A DNA stretch of 64,000 nucleotides from Bog-473 sp963850095 (GTDB lineage: Bacteria > Actinomycetota > Acidimicrobiia > Acidimicrobiales > RAAP-2). The position numbers and the translations under genes are program-made. The notes beneath the pieces were generated by a model that made no database searches, had not been told where the DNA came from, and saw nothing but the letters and a program-made list of their open reading frames with translations. The DNA lies in assembly GCA_963850095.1 (NCBI GenBank), contig CAWKJX010000012.1, positions 310,001-374,000 of the forward strand, in the 5' to 3' direction. Shown here piece by piece: positions 9,508-19,174 of the stretch (within the stretch, counting starts at the first letter, position 1; every line of letters starts with the position of its first letter).

Positions 9508-9717
9508 ATGGGCTTGGAGGTGGAGATCGATCGCGACCTGTGCATCGGCTCGGGGAACTGTGTGTACGAAGCCCCGGGCGTCTTCGATCTCGACGGCGAC
9601 AGCGTCGCCTTCGTCGTCGACCCGGCCGCGTCACCCGAGGACTTGCTCATCGCCGCGGCACGCAAGTGCCCGAGCCATGCGATCTCGGTCCGGCGAGAGG
9701 GCGTCACGCTGGGCTGA
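9508..9717 (+). CDS. Ferredoxin, P450-associated [3Fe-4S] type
   Basis: About 69 residues. DLCIGSGNC and a C-terminal KCPSHAI give the Cys-x5-Cys ... Cys-Pro pattern of small single-cluster ferredoxins in which the second ligand of the usual four is replaced, typical of P450 redox partners. The start is ATG 9508 (MGLEVEIDRDLC) or the in-frame ATG 9490, six codons earlier. It is divergent from the P450 at 8188, so the pair probably form one monooxygenase system. A second ferredoxin of the same type lies at 58667. Confidence 0.87.
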   Translation: MGLEVEIDRDLCIGSGNCVYEAPGVFDLDGDSVAFVVDPAASPEDLLIAAARKCPSHAISVRREGVTLG

Positions 9718-9723
9718 GCGTCC

Positions 9724-11400
9724 TCATGGCGCGGCGGACGGCTGAGCCGTGGCATGCCGGGCGGCGACGTAGCCGAAGACCATGGTGTTGGCGATGCTGG
9801 CGCCCGGACCGAGGTAGTGGCGGCCCATGACGGTGGCGGTGCCGTTGCCCGTGGCGTAAAGGCCGGGTATGGGCCGGTCGTCCTGGTCGACCACCTGCGC
9901 CTGCTCGCTGGTGACCAGTCCGCCGCAGGTGCCGATGTCACCGGGCACGACCTGGACCGCGTAGTACGGAGGCTCGTCGATCGGCCCGAGGCAAGGATGC
10001 ACCCTCGGATTGGGATCGCCCAGGGCACGGTTGTAGGCCGACTCGCCGCGCCCGTAGTCGGGATCGACGCCACGGGCGGCGTTCTCGTTGAACCGCTCGA
10101 CGCTCGCCGACAGGCCGGCGGCGTCGATACCGCACAGGCTGGCGAGGTCGGCGAGCGTCCAGGCCTGTTTGAGCATGCCGCTCTCGAAAAGCTGACGCGG
10201 GAACCGGCCGGGCCGGGAACGCTGGTGCGCATAGCGCTTCCGGTAGCGGTCGTCGAAGATCAGCCAGCAGGGAACGGCGCGGCTCGTCTTGTCACGGGCG
10301 TACATCGCCTTGCCGACCTCCATGTAGGAGTTCGACTCGTTCACGAACCGCTGGCCGGCGGCATCGACGTAAATGGTCCGGGGCCGTTGCCGGGCTTGAT
10401 CGAGGGTGGACTGCCCGAATCGGCCCGTGCGCGGCGACGGCAGCCACCAGGCCTCGTCCATCAGGTCGGTCTTGGCGCCGATCCGCATCGCCGCCTGGAG
10501 CACCTCGCCGGTGTCGCCGGGGTTGGAGATCGACCAGCGGGCGCGGTTGGGCTGGTCGCCGCCGAACTGCTGGCGCATCTCGGCATTGTGGGCGAACCCG
10601 CCGGACGCCAACAGCACGCCTTGGCGGGCGCGGACGAGGAACGGCGACCCTTCCCGCACGGTGCGGACCCCGACGACGCGGCCGTCCTCCACGAGCAACT
10701 CATCGACGGGGGCGTCAGTCCATATCGGGATCCCCCGCTCGAGGGCGTTGCGCAACATCTGCCCGATCAGCGACGCGCCGTTCGTGAGCAGCGCCTGTCG
10801 GCGGAGTCGTGCCGTGTACGTCCGGGTGACGACCCGGGCCGAGATGGCGAAAGCGCCGAGGCTGCGGTTGTAGTTGGAGAGCGAGCGCGCCTCGTTCGTC
10901 ATCACCGCCAGGCCCAGGCTCTTGGCCAGGCCCGCCTGCATCTTCTCGAGCCATCCGCCGAGCACGCGCCCGTCGAAGGGGACCGGTTCGATCCCCCGCC
11001 CGAGGTCGTGGCCGCCCTTGGCGTCGGAGTAGTAGTCGCTGTAACCCCGGCAGTAGGTGAAGCGCACGCCACACCCTTGGAGGAACGAGACCATGTCGGG
11101 CCCGGCCGTCAAGAAGGCGTGCCGACGCTCGAAGGACGAGGCTGGTCCGACGTCGCCCACGACGGCCTCGAAGTGGGCCAGGGCGTCCTCGTACGAGTCC
11201 GGGACTCCGATGGCCTGCATCACCGGATTGTTCGGGACCCATACGATCCCGCCCGACATCGCGGTCGAACCACCGATCAGGGCCTGCTTCTCGAGCACCA
11301 GGGCGCTCGCACCCTGTGCGGCCGTGGCCAGCGCCGCCACCATGCCGCCACCGCCGGACCCGACGATCACGACGTCGACGGTGGAGTCCCACGTCGTCAT
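9724..11400 (-). CDS. FAD-dependent oxidoreductase, 3-ketosteroid-1-dehydrogenase-like
   Basis: 558 residues of the FAD-binding-2 (fumarate reductase / KstD) family. The N-terminal VIVGSGGGGMVAAL binds the ADP part of FAD; GGSTAMSGGIVWVPNN and the C-terminal GTATVMGRHYLGPG and MVFGYVAARHA segments are those of 3-ketosteroid dehydrogenases. The known family reaction is flavin-dependent 1,2-desaturation of 3-ketosteroids. Whether the substrate here is a steroid is inference; related enzymes act on other cyclic ketones. It is monocistronic or the end of its unit, tail-to-tail with the ferredoxin. Confidence 0.82.
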   Translation of the reverse strand: MTTWDSTVDVVIVGSGGGGMVAALATAAQGASALVLEKQALIGGSTAMSGGIVWVPNNPVMQAIGVPDSYEDALAHFEAVVGDVGPASSFERRHAFLTAGPDMVSFLQGCGVRFTYCRGYSDYYSDAKGGHDLGRGIEPVPFDGRVLGGWLEKMQAGLAKSLGLAVMTNEARSLSNYNRSLGAFAISARVVTRTYTARLRRQALLTNGASLIGQMLRNALERGIPIWTDAPVDELLVEDGRVVGVRTVREGSPFLVRARQGVLLASGGFAHNAEMRQQFGGDQPNRARWSISNPGDTGEVLQAAMRIGAKTDLMDEAWWLPSPRTGRFGQSTLDQARQRPRTIYVDAAGQRFVNESNSYMEVGKAMYARDKTSRAVPCWLIFDDRYRKRYAHQRSRPGRFPRQLFESGMLKQAWTLADLASLCGIDAAGLSASVERFNENAARGVDPDYGRGESAYNRALGDPNPRVHPCLGPIDEPPYYAVQVVPGDIGTCGGLVTSEQAQVVDQDDRPIPGLYATGNGTATVMGRHYLGPGASIANTMVFGYVAARHATAQPSAAP

Positions 11401-11462
11401 GTCACGACCTCTCTGACCTCCCCCGAAGCACCTTCAGCGTCGGAGCAAGCTAGCAGGGTCCG

Positions 11463-11492
11463 TTGACGATTGCTACGGAACCGAAGTAATCT
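11463..11492 (+). promoter_or_regulatory. Probable housekeeping-type promoter
   Basis: TTGACG at 11463-11468 and TAATCT at 11487-11492 are separated by 18 bp, a reasonable -35/-10 pair in the divergent gap between the flavoprotein and the amidohydrolase. It would drive the operon that starts near 11524/11603. This is pattern matching only. Confidence 0.4.
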
Positions 11493-11602
11493 CCCGGCAA
11501 CCGTCAACGAGTGAAGCGGGGGGATGATGACCGGCAGACTCAAGGACGCTTACCTATCCGGCCGAGGGCCTCGGGGCCCCGAAGGATCGTCACCCCGGGC
11601 CG

Positions 11603-12700
11603 GTGGTCGATGTCGGGCTCCCCACCGGAACCGAGGTGTTCTCGGCCGACGATCACATCTCGCTGGCCGAGGACATCTTCTACGAGGGCTTTCCCGACAG
11701 CATGAAGGATCAGGCCCCTCGGGTGATGAATGTCGACGGCGGATGGGTGCTGGGCCTGGACGGGAAGTCGCTCCTCGTGCCCGAGTTCATTGAGGTGCTC
11801 ACCCAGTACGACCCGCTCTCGGGATCCCACACGGGGGACGTCGACGCGCGGCTCGCCGCCCTCGACTCGGAGGGCATCTCACGGGAACTGGCCTTCCCCA
11901 ACTCGGTCCTCGCCCTGTTCGGCTGGCCGGACCGGGAGGTCCGTGAGCTCTGCTTCCGGATCTACAACGAGCACATGGCGGAGATCCAGGAGCGCTCGAA
12001 CAACCGCATTTTCGGCGTCGGCCTCATCAACTGGTGGGACGCGGAGGGGGCACGGCGGACGCTGGCGGAGCTCAAGGCGCTCGGGCTGAAGACGTTCCTC
12101 ATGCCCCTCTCTCCCGGGAAGGACCTGGAGAAGCGCCCGATCGACTACGCCAGCGCGGCGATGGACGGCGTGTGGGAGGCGATCGAAGAGGCGCAGGTCC
12201 CGGTCTCGCACCACATCGGCGAGAGTCCTCCCGCGACGCCCAACGAGCACAATGCGGTGAGCATCGGGATGTTCCAATCGGTGGCGCCGTTCCGTGACAC
12301 GTTCGCCAAGTACGTGTTCGGCGGCATCTTGGACCGGCACCCCGGGCTCAGGATCGGCTGGTTCGAAGGTGGGATCAACTGGGTGCCCTCGGCCCTGCAG
12401 GACGCCGACCACATTGCGGCGTCCTTCCGGCACATCAACGACCTGAAGATCGAGCACGAACCGACGTACTACTGGGACGCCCACATGTGCGCCTCGTTCA
12501 TGGTCGACCCACTCGGGCTCGCACTCCTGCCCCGCATCGGTGTGGACCGGGTCATGTGGTCCACTGACTTCCCCCACAACGAGAGCACCTACGGCTACAG
12601 CAACCAGTCGCTGGCCGAGGTGGTGGACGCCGTGGGCGCGGAGGCGGCCACGGCCATCGTCAGCGGGAACATCAAGCGCTACCTCGGGTTGGACGACTGA
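11603..12700 (+). CDS. Amidohydrolase family 2 protein
   Basis: 365 residues from GTG 11603. Metal-binding SADDHISLAED near the N terminus, SHHIGES mid-protein and WSTDFPHNEST near the C terminus supply the conserved His/Asp ligands of the amidohydrolase-2 barrel. Upstream in another frame, from ATG 11524 after GCGGGGGG, runs MMTGRLKDAYLSGRGPRGPE; deleting one base near 11599 would join it to VDVGLPTGTE, so the true start may be 11524 with a sequence error. First gene of an operon with two M24-fold genes, a crotonase and a CoA-transferase; its stop overlaps the next ATG as TGATG. Confidence 0.82.
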   Translation: MVDVGLPTGTEVFSADDHISLAEDIFYEGFPDSMKDQAPRVMNVDGGWVLGLDGKSLLVPEFIEVLTQYDPLSGSHTGDVDARLAALDSEGISRELAFPNSVLALFGWPDREVRELCFRIYNEHMAEIQERSNNRIFGVGLINWWDAEGARRTLAELKALGLKTFLMPLSPGKDLEKRPIDYASAAMDGVWEAIEEAQVPVSHHIGESPPATPNEHNAVSIGMFQSVAPFRDTFAKYVFGGILDRHPGLRIGWFEGGINWVPSALQDADHIAASFRHINDLKIEHEPTYYWDAHMCASFMVDPLGLALLPRIGVDRVMWSTDFPHNESTYGYSNQSLAEVVDAVGAEAATAIVSGNIKRYLGLDD

Positions 12701-13930
12701 TGCCGGCAGGTCTGATGGCCTCGGTGACACCGACCCTGATCCCGGCCACGCCGGACCTTGCCCGCATGCGCCGGGAGCGGATGAGCCGGGTGCACGCGGC
12801 CATGCGCGAGCAGGGTCTCGACGCGCTCGGTGCTGTTGGGCAACACCAACGTGGTCTACGCCACGGGGGCGATTTGGCCGCTCGCCGACTCGGGCCGGGC
12901 GAACTTCGAACAGCCGGTCGCCGTAGTCCTCGCGGACGACGAGTGGCCGCACCTGTTCTCCCCCATGCGTGAGGACGATCGGCTCCTCTCGGACCTCCCC
13001 CCGGATCATCTCCACGGCCCGGTCTACCTGGACTTCGACGAGGGAGTGCAGCTCTTCGCGGCGCAGCTGGCCGAGCTCCTGCCCGCCAACGCCGCCGTCG
13101 CCATGGACGAATGGACCAATGCCCTCCGCCGCGAACGCTCGATCCTCTTCGCCCACGAGCCGCCCGTCGACGGTGGCCGTGTGATCAGCAAGGCCAAGGC
13201 GACGAAGACGCCAGACGAGCTGTCCTGCATGCGGACAGGACTGCGGATCACGGAACGGGCCATCGCCGAGGTGCAAGCCCGCATTGCGCCAGGTGTCCGT
13301 CAGACCGACCTCACCGCGACCTTCCTCCGCACGATTTTCGAGGCCGGCGCCGATGCCAACATTCTCGATCCCATTTGGCAGGTGATGCCCCCGAAGATGG
13401 CCGATGGGCCATGGACGACGACGGGCGACCTGGCCTGCCCGCTCCTCACGACAGAGCGCGAGCTCGCCGAAGGGGACGTGCTCTGGGTCGACACCGGCAT
13501 CAGCTACGGCGGCTTCCACTCCGACTTCGGGCGGACCTGGGTCGTGGGACGGGATCCCGATGCCCGGCAGCACGCCCAATTCGAGCGCTGGCAGGCGATC
13601 ATGTCCGCCGTCCTCGACGTCACCCGGGCCGGGTCGACCGCGGCGGACCTGACGGCGGCCGCCATCGACGCCGCCGGAGGCGTCAAGCCCTGGATGCCCC
13701 ACTTCTATCTCGGGCACGGACTCGGCATCGACAGCGCGGAAATGCCCTATGTGGGGAGCGATATCGGTGAGGCGTTCGACGCCACGCTCGTGCTCGCCGA
13801 GGGGATGGTCCTGGTCCTCGAGCCGATCGTGTGGGACGACGGCGCCGCCGGCTACCGCTCCGAAGAGGTGCTCCTCATCACGAGCGACGGGTGGGAACCC
13901 ATGACCGACTACCCCTACGATCCGTTCTGA
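12700..13930 (+). CDS. M24-family metallopeptidase (Xaa-Pro aminopeptidase-like), frameshifted
   Basis: Starts ATG 12700 with MPAGLMASVTPTLIPATPDL and changes frame near 12829, where one extra G separates EQGLDAL from LLGNTNVVYATG. The joined product is about 409 residues, with an N-terminal creatinase-type domain and a C-terminal pita-bread fold. All five metal ligands look intact: DTG, the Asp of SDFGRT, the His of YLGHGLG, the Glu of LEPIVW and the Glu of SEEVL. Expected activity is hydrolysis of an N-terminal Xaa-Pro or a related C-N bond. The gene is probably functional if the shift is an assembly error. Overlaps the amidohydrolase stop and precedes a degenerate paralogue. Confidence 0.8.
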
Positions 13931-13936
13931 GGAGCC

Positions 13937-15070
13937 GTGACGGTTACCGAGGTACTGCCCGACGACGCCCTTCTCCGACGCTCGCGCCGGGAGCGCGTGC
14001 TCGCCGCCATGGAGACAGAGGGGATCGACCTGCTCGTCGTGGGCCGGGAGGCGAACGCTCGCTACGTGTCGGGAGCGCCGCGGCTCTGGATGGCCGGATC
14101 GCGCGCGTTCGGTCCCGGCTGCGTGCTCGAACGAGCCACCGGGGCGGTGCATCTGCTGAGCACCTGGGACGAGGGCATCCCCGAGGACATCCCCCACGAG
14201 AACCTGTACGGGATTTCGTTCAACGGCGCCAACTTCGTGAAGGCGCTCCGGAGGATCGACGGTGCGGCTACGGCTCGGGTGGTGGCCACCGACAGTATGT
14301 CGCTCTCCTCCTCGAATCTCCTGCCCAAGGCCTTCCCGTCGGCCGAGCTGGTCGACGGGGAGCCGATGCTGCGCCGGGTCCGCCGGGTGAAGACGTCCGA
14401 GGAGGTGGACGCGATCCGGGCCTCCGTGCGCATCGCCGAGCGTTCGCTGCACGCAGCGGAGGCGGCGCTCGCGCCCGGCATCACCGAGCGGCAACTCACC
14501 GGAGTGTTCATGGAGGCGATGGCCTCGGCCGGCGTCACCACCCCCTCCACACAGGACGTTGCATGGGCGACATCGCGCGGACGCTCCTGGCACCGCACCA
14601 GCCGCGACGTGCCCGTGCAGGAGGGCGACCTGGTGGCCTTCGACGCCGGCGTGATCGTCGGCGGCTACGTGGGCGAGCTCGGTCGGACCCACGTCGTCGG
14701 GAACGACAGCGGCGTGGCCGCCGAGCTGTTCGCGGCCTGGGACGAGCTGTGGGACCGCCTCGCCGCGGCATGCCGCCCCGGTGCAGTCGGGTCGGACCTC
14801 CTGGCCGCCTACGAGGCCGCCGGGGTCGCTCCCCCACCCATGCCGGTGGCACGGGGGCTCGGCCTGGGCTTCGACCTTCCCCTCGTGACCCACGCCCTGC
14901 CCGCCGAGGCCGCCGGGCAACGGCTCGAGTCCGGGATGGTGCTCGCCCTGAGCGCCTACGTCTGGCAGGACGGCGTCGGCGCCGTCTACGGACAGGAACC
15001 GGTCGTCATCACGGCGGATGGTCCGGAGGCCCTCTCGGCGAGTCCGCTGCGCACTGGAAGGAGCTCTTGA
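13937..15070 (+). CDS. M24/creatinase-fold protein lacking metal ligands
   Basis: 377 residues from GTG 13937, paralogous to the preceding gene. Aligned by eye, three of five M24 metal ligands are changed: the Asp of the D-x-GRT motif is Glu (GELGRT), the GHG His is Arg (ARGLGLG), and the first Glu is Ser (LSAYVW). The first Asp (FDAG) and last Glu (QEPVV) remain. Creatinase is a known metal-free member of this fold, so the protein could catalyse metal-independently or act as a partner subunit of its neighbour. It lies 6 bp after the active-looking M24 gene and 1 bp before the crotonase. Confidence 0.75.
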   Translation: MTVTEVLPDDALLRRSRRERVLAAMETEGIDLLVVGREANARYVSGAPRLWMAGSRAFGPGCVLERATGAVHLLSTWDEGIPEDIPHENLYGISFNGANFVKALRRIDGAATARVVATDSMSLSSSNLLPKAFPSAELVDGEPMLRRVRRVKTSEEVDAIRASVRIAERSLHAAEAALAPGITERQLTGVFMEAMASAGVTTPSTQDVAWATSRGRSWHRTSRDVPVQEGDLVAFDAGVIVGGYVGELGRTHVVGNDSGVAAELFAAWDELWDRLAAACRPGAVGSDLLAAYEAAGVAPPPMPVARGLGLGFDLPLVTHALPAEAAGQRLESGMVLALSAYVWQDGVGAVYGQEPVVITADGPEALSASPLRTGRSS

Positions 15071-15071
15071 C

Positions 15072-16043
15072 GTGACCGACGTCGACGTCCCACCGGCCGA
15101 GGAGATCATCCTCTACGAGAAGGATCCCAGCACCCGCATAGCCACGATCACCCTGAACCGGCCCGACCAACTCAACATCCCCACCATTGCCGCCCGCCGG
15201 CGCTACGCGGACCTGATCTTCAAGGCGAGCATTGACGACGACGTCAAGGTCCTGGTGGTCCGGGGCGTCGGCGACCACCTCGGAACGGGCGCCGACCTCG
15301 ACGAGCTGATGGCGAAGCAGGCCCAGGGCACGGCGCTGTACGAGGAGTTCGGTCTCGACGAGGATGACGACGTCACCATGCCACCCGCGCGCTCGTATCG
15401 CGCCGGGGCGTCGCTCCTGCACTGGTACGGCAATACGAGGTCGGGCTGCCGAAGCCTCCAGGACTTCAAGAAGATCAGCATTCTCGAGGTCAAGGGCTAC
15501 TGCTACGGCTGGCACTTCTACCAGGCCGGCGATGCCGACATCGTCATCTCGTCCGACGACGCGCTCTTCGGCCATCCGGCGTTCCGCTATGTCGGCTACG
15601 CACCGCGCATGTGGCAGTGGGCGATGATGATGGGCCTGCGCAAGTTCCAGGAGATGGTGTTCACCGGGCGACCTTTCACCGCGGAGCAGATGTACGACTG
15701 CAACTTCGTGAACAGTGTCGTGCCCCGCGATCAGCTCGAAGCAGAGGTGGAGAAGTACGCCCGCGCCTGTGCGCGCACGCGGCCCACCGACACCGTGTTC
15801 ATGCAGAAGGTGTTCTTCGAGGTGATGAAGCAGCAGCAGGGCGAATACATGGGCAGCCTCCTCAGTGCGTGGCTGGAGTCCATGGGTGGCCAGCTCCGCA
15901 GTGACGATGACGGCAAGCGGGCCACCCTCAGCCAGGAGACGATGGACGCCGGCCTGAACTTGGCAGTCAAGGACAACGACAGCTGGTTCCCGCCCGAGTG
16001 GCGTCTCAGCCAATCGGGTCGCCGGCGTCCCGAAGACGACTGA
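15072..16043 (+). CDS. Enoyl-CoA hydratase/isomerase (crotonase) family protein
   Basis: 323 residues from GTG 15072, longer than a standard crotonase because of an insertion (about residues 80-120) between the first oxyanion-hole segment (GTGADLDELM) and the second region (KGYCYGWHFYQAGDADIVIS). FGHPAFRYVGYAPRMW and TGRPFTAEQMYDCNFVN are conserved crotonase features. The family acts on acyl-CoA thioesters as hydratases, isomerases, hydrolases or C-C lyases, so the reaction cannot be fixed. It sits 1 bp from the previous stop and 1 bp from the next start, indicating tight co-expression. Confidence 0.83.
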   Translation: MTDVDVPPAEEIILYEKDPSTRIATITLNRPDQLNIPTIAARRRYADLIFKASIDDDVKVLVVRGVGDHLGTGADLDELMAKQAQGTALYEEFGLDEDDDVTMPPARSYRAGASLLHWYGNTRSGCRSLQDFKKISILEVKGYCYGWHFYQAGDADIVISSDDALFGHPAFRYVGYAPRMWQWAMMMGLRKFQEMVFTGRPFTAEQMYDCNFVNSVVPRDQLEAEVEKYARACARTRPTDTVFMQKVFFEVMKQQQGEYMGSLLSAWLESMGGQLRSDDDGKRATLSQETMDAGLNLAVKDNDSWFPPEWRLSQSGRRRPEDD

Positions 16044-16044
16044 C

Positions 16045-18480
16045 GTGACCCCGGCTCCCTCGGGCGGTCCGGGTGGCGCTCCCCCGTCGGCGCCGCCGCT
16101 GGACGGGCTCCGGGTCGTCGATCTGTCGACGTGGATCGGAGGCGCGTACTGCACGAAACTGTTGGGCGACGGCGGCGCCGAGGTCATCAAGGTCGAGGAA
16201 CCCGCCGGTGATCCGTTGCGACAGTGGTCGGCCTCGGGCGCGGCCATCCCGGCCGGCCGCGATGGCGCTCTCTTCAACTTCCTCGCCGCGTCGAAACGGA
16301 GCGTCGTCGTCGATGGGGAGAACGCCGAGGATGTGGCCTCGCTCCACCAGCTCCTCGCGTCGGGGGACGCCGTCGTCTGGTCCCGTGGATCGACGCTGGC
16401 CCAGCAGCCGTCACTGGAGCCACGCGAAATCCTTCGCCGCCACCCTCACCTGATCGTCTCCTCCATCACCCCGTTCGGCCTCGAGGGGCCGTGGAGCGAC
16501 AGGGCCGCCACCGAATTCACCCTGCAGGCGTGGTCGGGAGGGATCGTCGGGCTGGCGCGCGGGCTGCCCGACCGCGCGCCGGTGCACGTCGGTGGTCAAG
16601 TCGGCGAATGGCTCTCGGGGGTCTTCGCCGCCATCGGGACCCTGGCCGCCATCCGTCGCCGAGACCCGAACGGCCAGCTCGTCGACGTGTCGATGCTCGA
16701 GGCGCTGGCGATGTGCCTGACCTACTACCCAGTGACGTTCAACGACCAGCTTGGGCACCCCATGCGCCGCCGCCGGTTCATCCCGACCCCGGGTGTCGGT
16801 GCCGCCAAGGACGGCCTCGTCGGGCTGGGGTGCGGGACGGGGCAGCAGTGGCTGGACTTCTGCGTCATGGTCGAGCATCCCGAATGGATGGAGGACCGAT
16901 CGCTCTTCCTCGACCGGACGAAATTGGCGCCGGTCATCGATGCCTGGATCGCGGGACAGACCGTCGACGAGGTGCTCGACCAGGCCTCGGCGTTCCGGAT
17001 CCCCAACGCGCCCATCGCCAAGGGCTCGAACATCACCACGTTCGAGCACTTCGCCGAACGGGGGACGTTCACGGGCAACCTGCGGGACGGTGCGGCCAAT
17101 CCGGTTCCGCCGTTCCGGTTCGGCTCGGCGCGCCTCCGCCCGCCCGAGCCCGCCCCCAGCCTCGGAGAGCTACCGGTCGACGGCGCCCTGCCGCGTGAGC
17201 GATCGGCCGAGGGCTCTGCCGGCGGTGCGGCAGCGCTCCCTTTCGAGGGGCTGCGGATCCTCGACATGACCTCCTACTGGGCCGGCCCACTCGCCGGGCA
17301 CGTGCTGGCGCTCCTCGGGGCCGAGGTGATCCACCTCGAGTCGGCGGCCCGGCCCGATGGGGCCCGCCTGGTCGGTGGGGTCCCGCAAACGGAGGATCGC
17401 TACTGGGAGCGAGGCCCGATCTTTGCCGCGCTCAACACCAACAAGAAGAGCTTGACCATCGACCTCCGCCAGCCACGAGGCATCGATCTGGTGCGTCGCT
17501 TCGTCGGAACGTGCGACGTGGTCATTGAGAACTACACCCCACGCGTGCTGGACCAACTGGGTCTCGACTACGAGACGCTCCGGGCGGATCGTCCCGACCT
17601 GATCATGCTCCGGATGCCGGGGTTCGGTCTCGAGGGACCGTGGCGTGACGAGGCGGCCTTTGCCTTCGTGATCGAGGACGCCTCCGGGCTCACGTGGCTG
17701 ACCGGGCATCCCGATCTCCTTCCGTTCGAGCCGTATTGCATCGGTGACCCCAACGCGGGGCTCCACGCGCTCTTCGGGCTGATGCTCGCCCTCGAACACC
17801 GTGACCGCACGGGGGAAGGCGGCCTCGTGGAAACCGCGATGGTCGACGCCGCGGTGAACATCGCCGCCGAGCAACCGATCGAGTTCTCGGCCTACGGGGC
17901 GGTCCTGGCCCGCAACGGCAACCGGGGGCCCTGTGCGGCGCCCCAGAACCTCTACCAGGCGGCCGGGCCGGACGAGGACGGCCGCGACGACGCCTGGGTA
18001 GCCATCGCCGTCGCCACCGACGAGCAGTGGCTGTCGCTCCGCCGGGCACTGGGCGAGCCGGAATGGGCCGCCGACCCTGCCCTGGCGACGGCGGAAGGGC
18101 GTCGACGCGACCACGACCGGATCGACGAGTTCCTCGGAGCCTGGTGTCGCGAGCGGGCGGCGAGCGTGATCGTGGAGAGCCTCTGGCGGGTCGGTGTGCC
18201 GGTGGGAAGAGTGGTGCAGCCCCACCGGCAGCCCGAGCTCCCGCAACTCGAGTCCCGTGACTTCTTCGAAGAGGTGCTCCACCCGGTGATCGGAACGTCG
18301 CGCTACAGCACGCTTCCGATGAAGTTCTCGCGCGGGCCGGCCCACCTGCACCAACGGCACGCGCCGCTTCTCGGGGAGCACAACGAGGAGCTCCTGGGCG
18401 GCCTCGGCCTCACCCGGTCGGAGATCGACGCACTCGAAACGGAGGGGATCATCGGTGGTTCGCTCGTCGCGGATGCCTGA
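16045..18480 (+). CDS. Two-domain family III (CaiB/BaiF) CoA-transferase
   Basis: 811 residues from GTG 16045, about twice a standard class III CoA-transferase. Two complete copies are visible: one beginning LDGLRVVDLSTWIGGAYCTK and another at about residue 395 beginning FEGLRILDMTSYWAGPLAGH, each followed by GAEVIKVE or GAEVIHLE. The second half retains VDAAVNIA in the region of the catalytic Asp; the first has LVDVSMLEALAM with Glu or Asp nearby. The enzyme would move CoA between a donor acyl-CoA and an acid, activating the operon's substrate. Last structural gene before the MarR regulator. Confidence 0.88.
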   Translation: MTPAPSGGPGGAPPSAPPLDGLRVVDLSTWIGGAYCTKLLGDGGAEVIKVEEPAGDPLRQWSASGAAIPAGRDGALFNFLAASKRSVVVDGENAEDVASLHQLLASGDAVVWSRGSTLAQQPSLEPREILRRHPHLIVSSITPFGLEGPWSDRAATEFTLQAWSGGIVGLARGLPDRAPVHVGGQVGEWLSGVFAAIGTLAAIRRRDPNGQLVDVSMLEALAMCLTYYPVTFNDQLGHPMRRRRFIPTPGVGAAKDGLVGLGCGTGQQWLDFCVMVEHPEWMEDRSLFLDRTKLAPVIDAWIAGQTVDEVLDQASAFRIPNAPIAKGSNITTFEHFAERGTFTGNLRDGAANPVPPFRFGSARLRPPEPAPSLGELPVDGALPRERSAEGSAGGAAALPFEGLRILDMTSYWAGPLAGHVLALLGAEVIHLESAARPDGARLVGGVPQTEDRYWERGPIFAALNTNKKSLTIDLRQPRGIDLVRRFVGTCDVVIENYTPRVLDQLGLDYETLRADRPDLIMLRMPGFGLEGPWRDEAAFAFVIEDASGLTWLTGHPDLLPFEPYCIGDPNAGLHALFGLMLALEHRDRTGEGGLVETAMVDAAVNIAAEQPIEFSAYGAVLARNGNRGPCAAPQNLYQAAGPDEDGRDDAWVAIAVATDEQWLSLRRALGEPEWAADPALATAEGRRRDHDRIDEFLGAWCRERAASVIVESLWRVGVPVGRVVQPHRQPELPQLESRDFFEEVLHPVIGTSRYSTLPMKFSRGPAHLHQRHAPLLGEHNEELLGGLGLTRSEIDALETEGIIGGSLVADA

Positions 18481-18511
18481 GAACGCTTCGACGGGGCCGT
18501 ATCGTGGGCGG

Positions 18512-19109
18512 ATGGGCTTCCAGGCGGCCCCCTTCGACGTCGTCGAGGCGTCGCGTCGCGTCTGGCTGGAGCGCTGGGACCCCGAGGCAGCCTCCGGCAT
18601 GGCGGTGTTCACCGCGATTCTGCGCTCCTACCAGCTCCTCAACGACCAGGTGAACCATGTGATGAGGCGACCACGACCTCACGTTCGCCCGTTACGAGGT
18701 GCTGGCCTGGCTGGCCACGGACCCCGAATCGTCATTGACCTTGAGCTGGATCAGCAAGACCCTGCGCATTCCGCCGGCCACGGTCACGGACATCATCGAC
18801 CGGCTGGAGCACGACAAGCTCGTCCGGCGGGTGCCCCATCCATCGGACGCCCGCACGACACTCGCCGTGATCACACCGCGAGGCCAACGGGCCGTCACGG
18901 ACGCCACCCAGGACCTGAACTCGATCGTGTACGAACGAATCGGCCTGTCCGAACCGCAGCGAGACCGACTCATCGATCTGCTGGCCGAGTTGCGGGCGAG
19001 CGGGAACGAGTTCGACGTCGCACGCTCGAACGAGGTCATTGAGGAAGTCGGATCGCGTCAGGAGCGCCGGCGCGGGCGGTCCGGCAAGAGCGAAGTCGAG
19101 GTGGTGTAG
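18512..19109 (+). CDS. MarR-family transcriptional regulator (frameshifted)
   Basis: Read from ATG 18512 (MGFQAAPFDVVEASRRVWLE) the frame is lost near 18667 after NHVMR and resumes as DHDLTFARYEVLAWLATDPE. The joined protein is about 198 residues and carries a winged helix: LSWISKTLRIPPATVTDIID (recognition region) and LVRRVPHPSDARTTLAVITP (wing), typical MarR features. It begins 31 bp after the CoA-transferase operon and may regulate it in response to an aromatic or acyl-CoA ligand. It converges with the TetR gene. Functional if the one-base shift is an assembly error. Confidence 0.78.
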
Positions 19110-19174
19110 GGCACCGAAGAGGGCGAACACCGCCGATCCGGTTCGGGCGGGCCGGGGCGGAGACCCTCCCAGAA

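Noticed and set aside
11879..15109. A 1076-codon open frame on the minus strand opposite the M24 and crotonase genes
   Set aside because: No domain is recognisable, composition is His/Arg/Gly/Val-biased, and the plus strand holds clear gene families. It is an antisense shadow typical of high-GC DNA.
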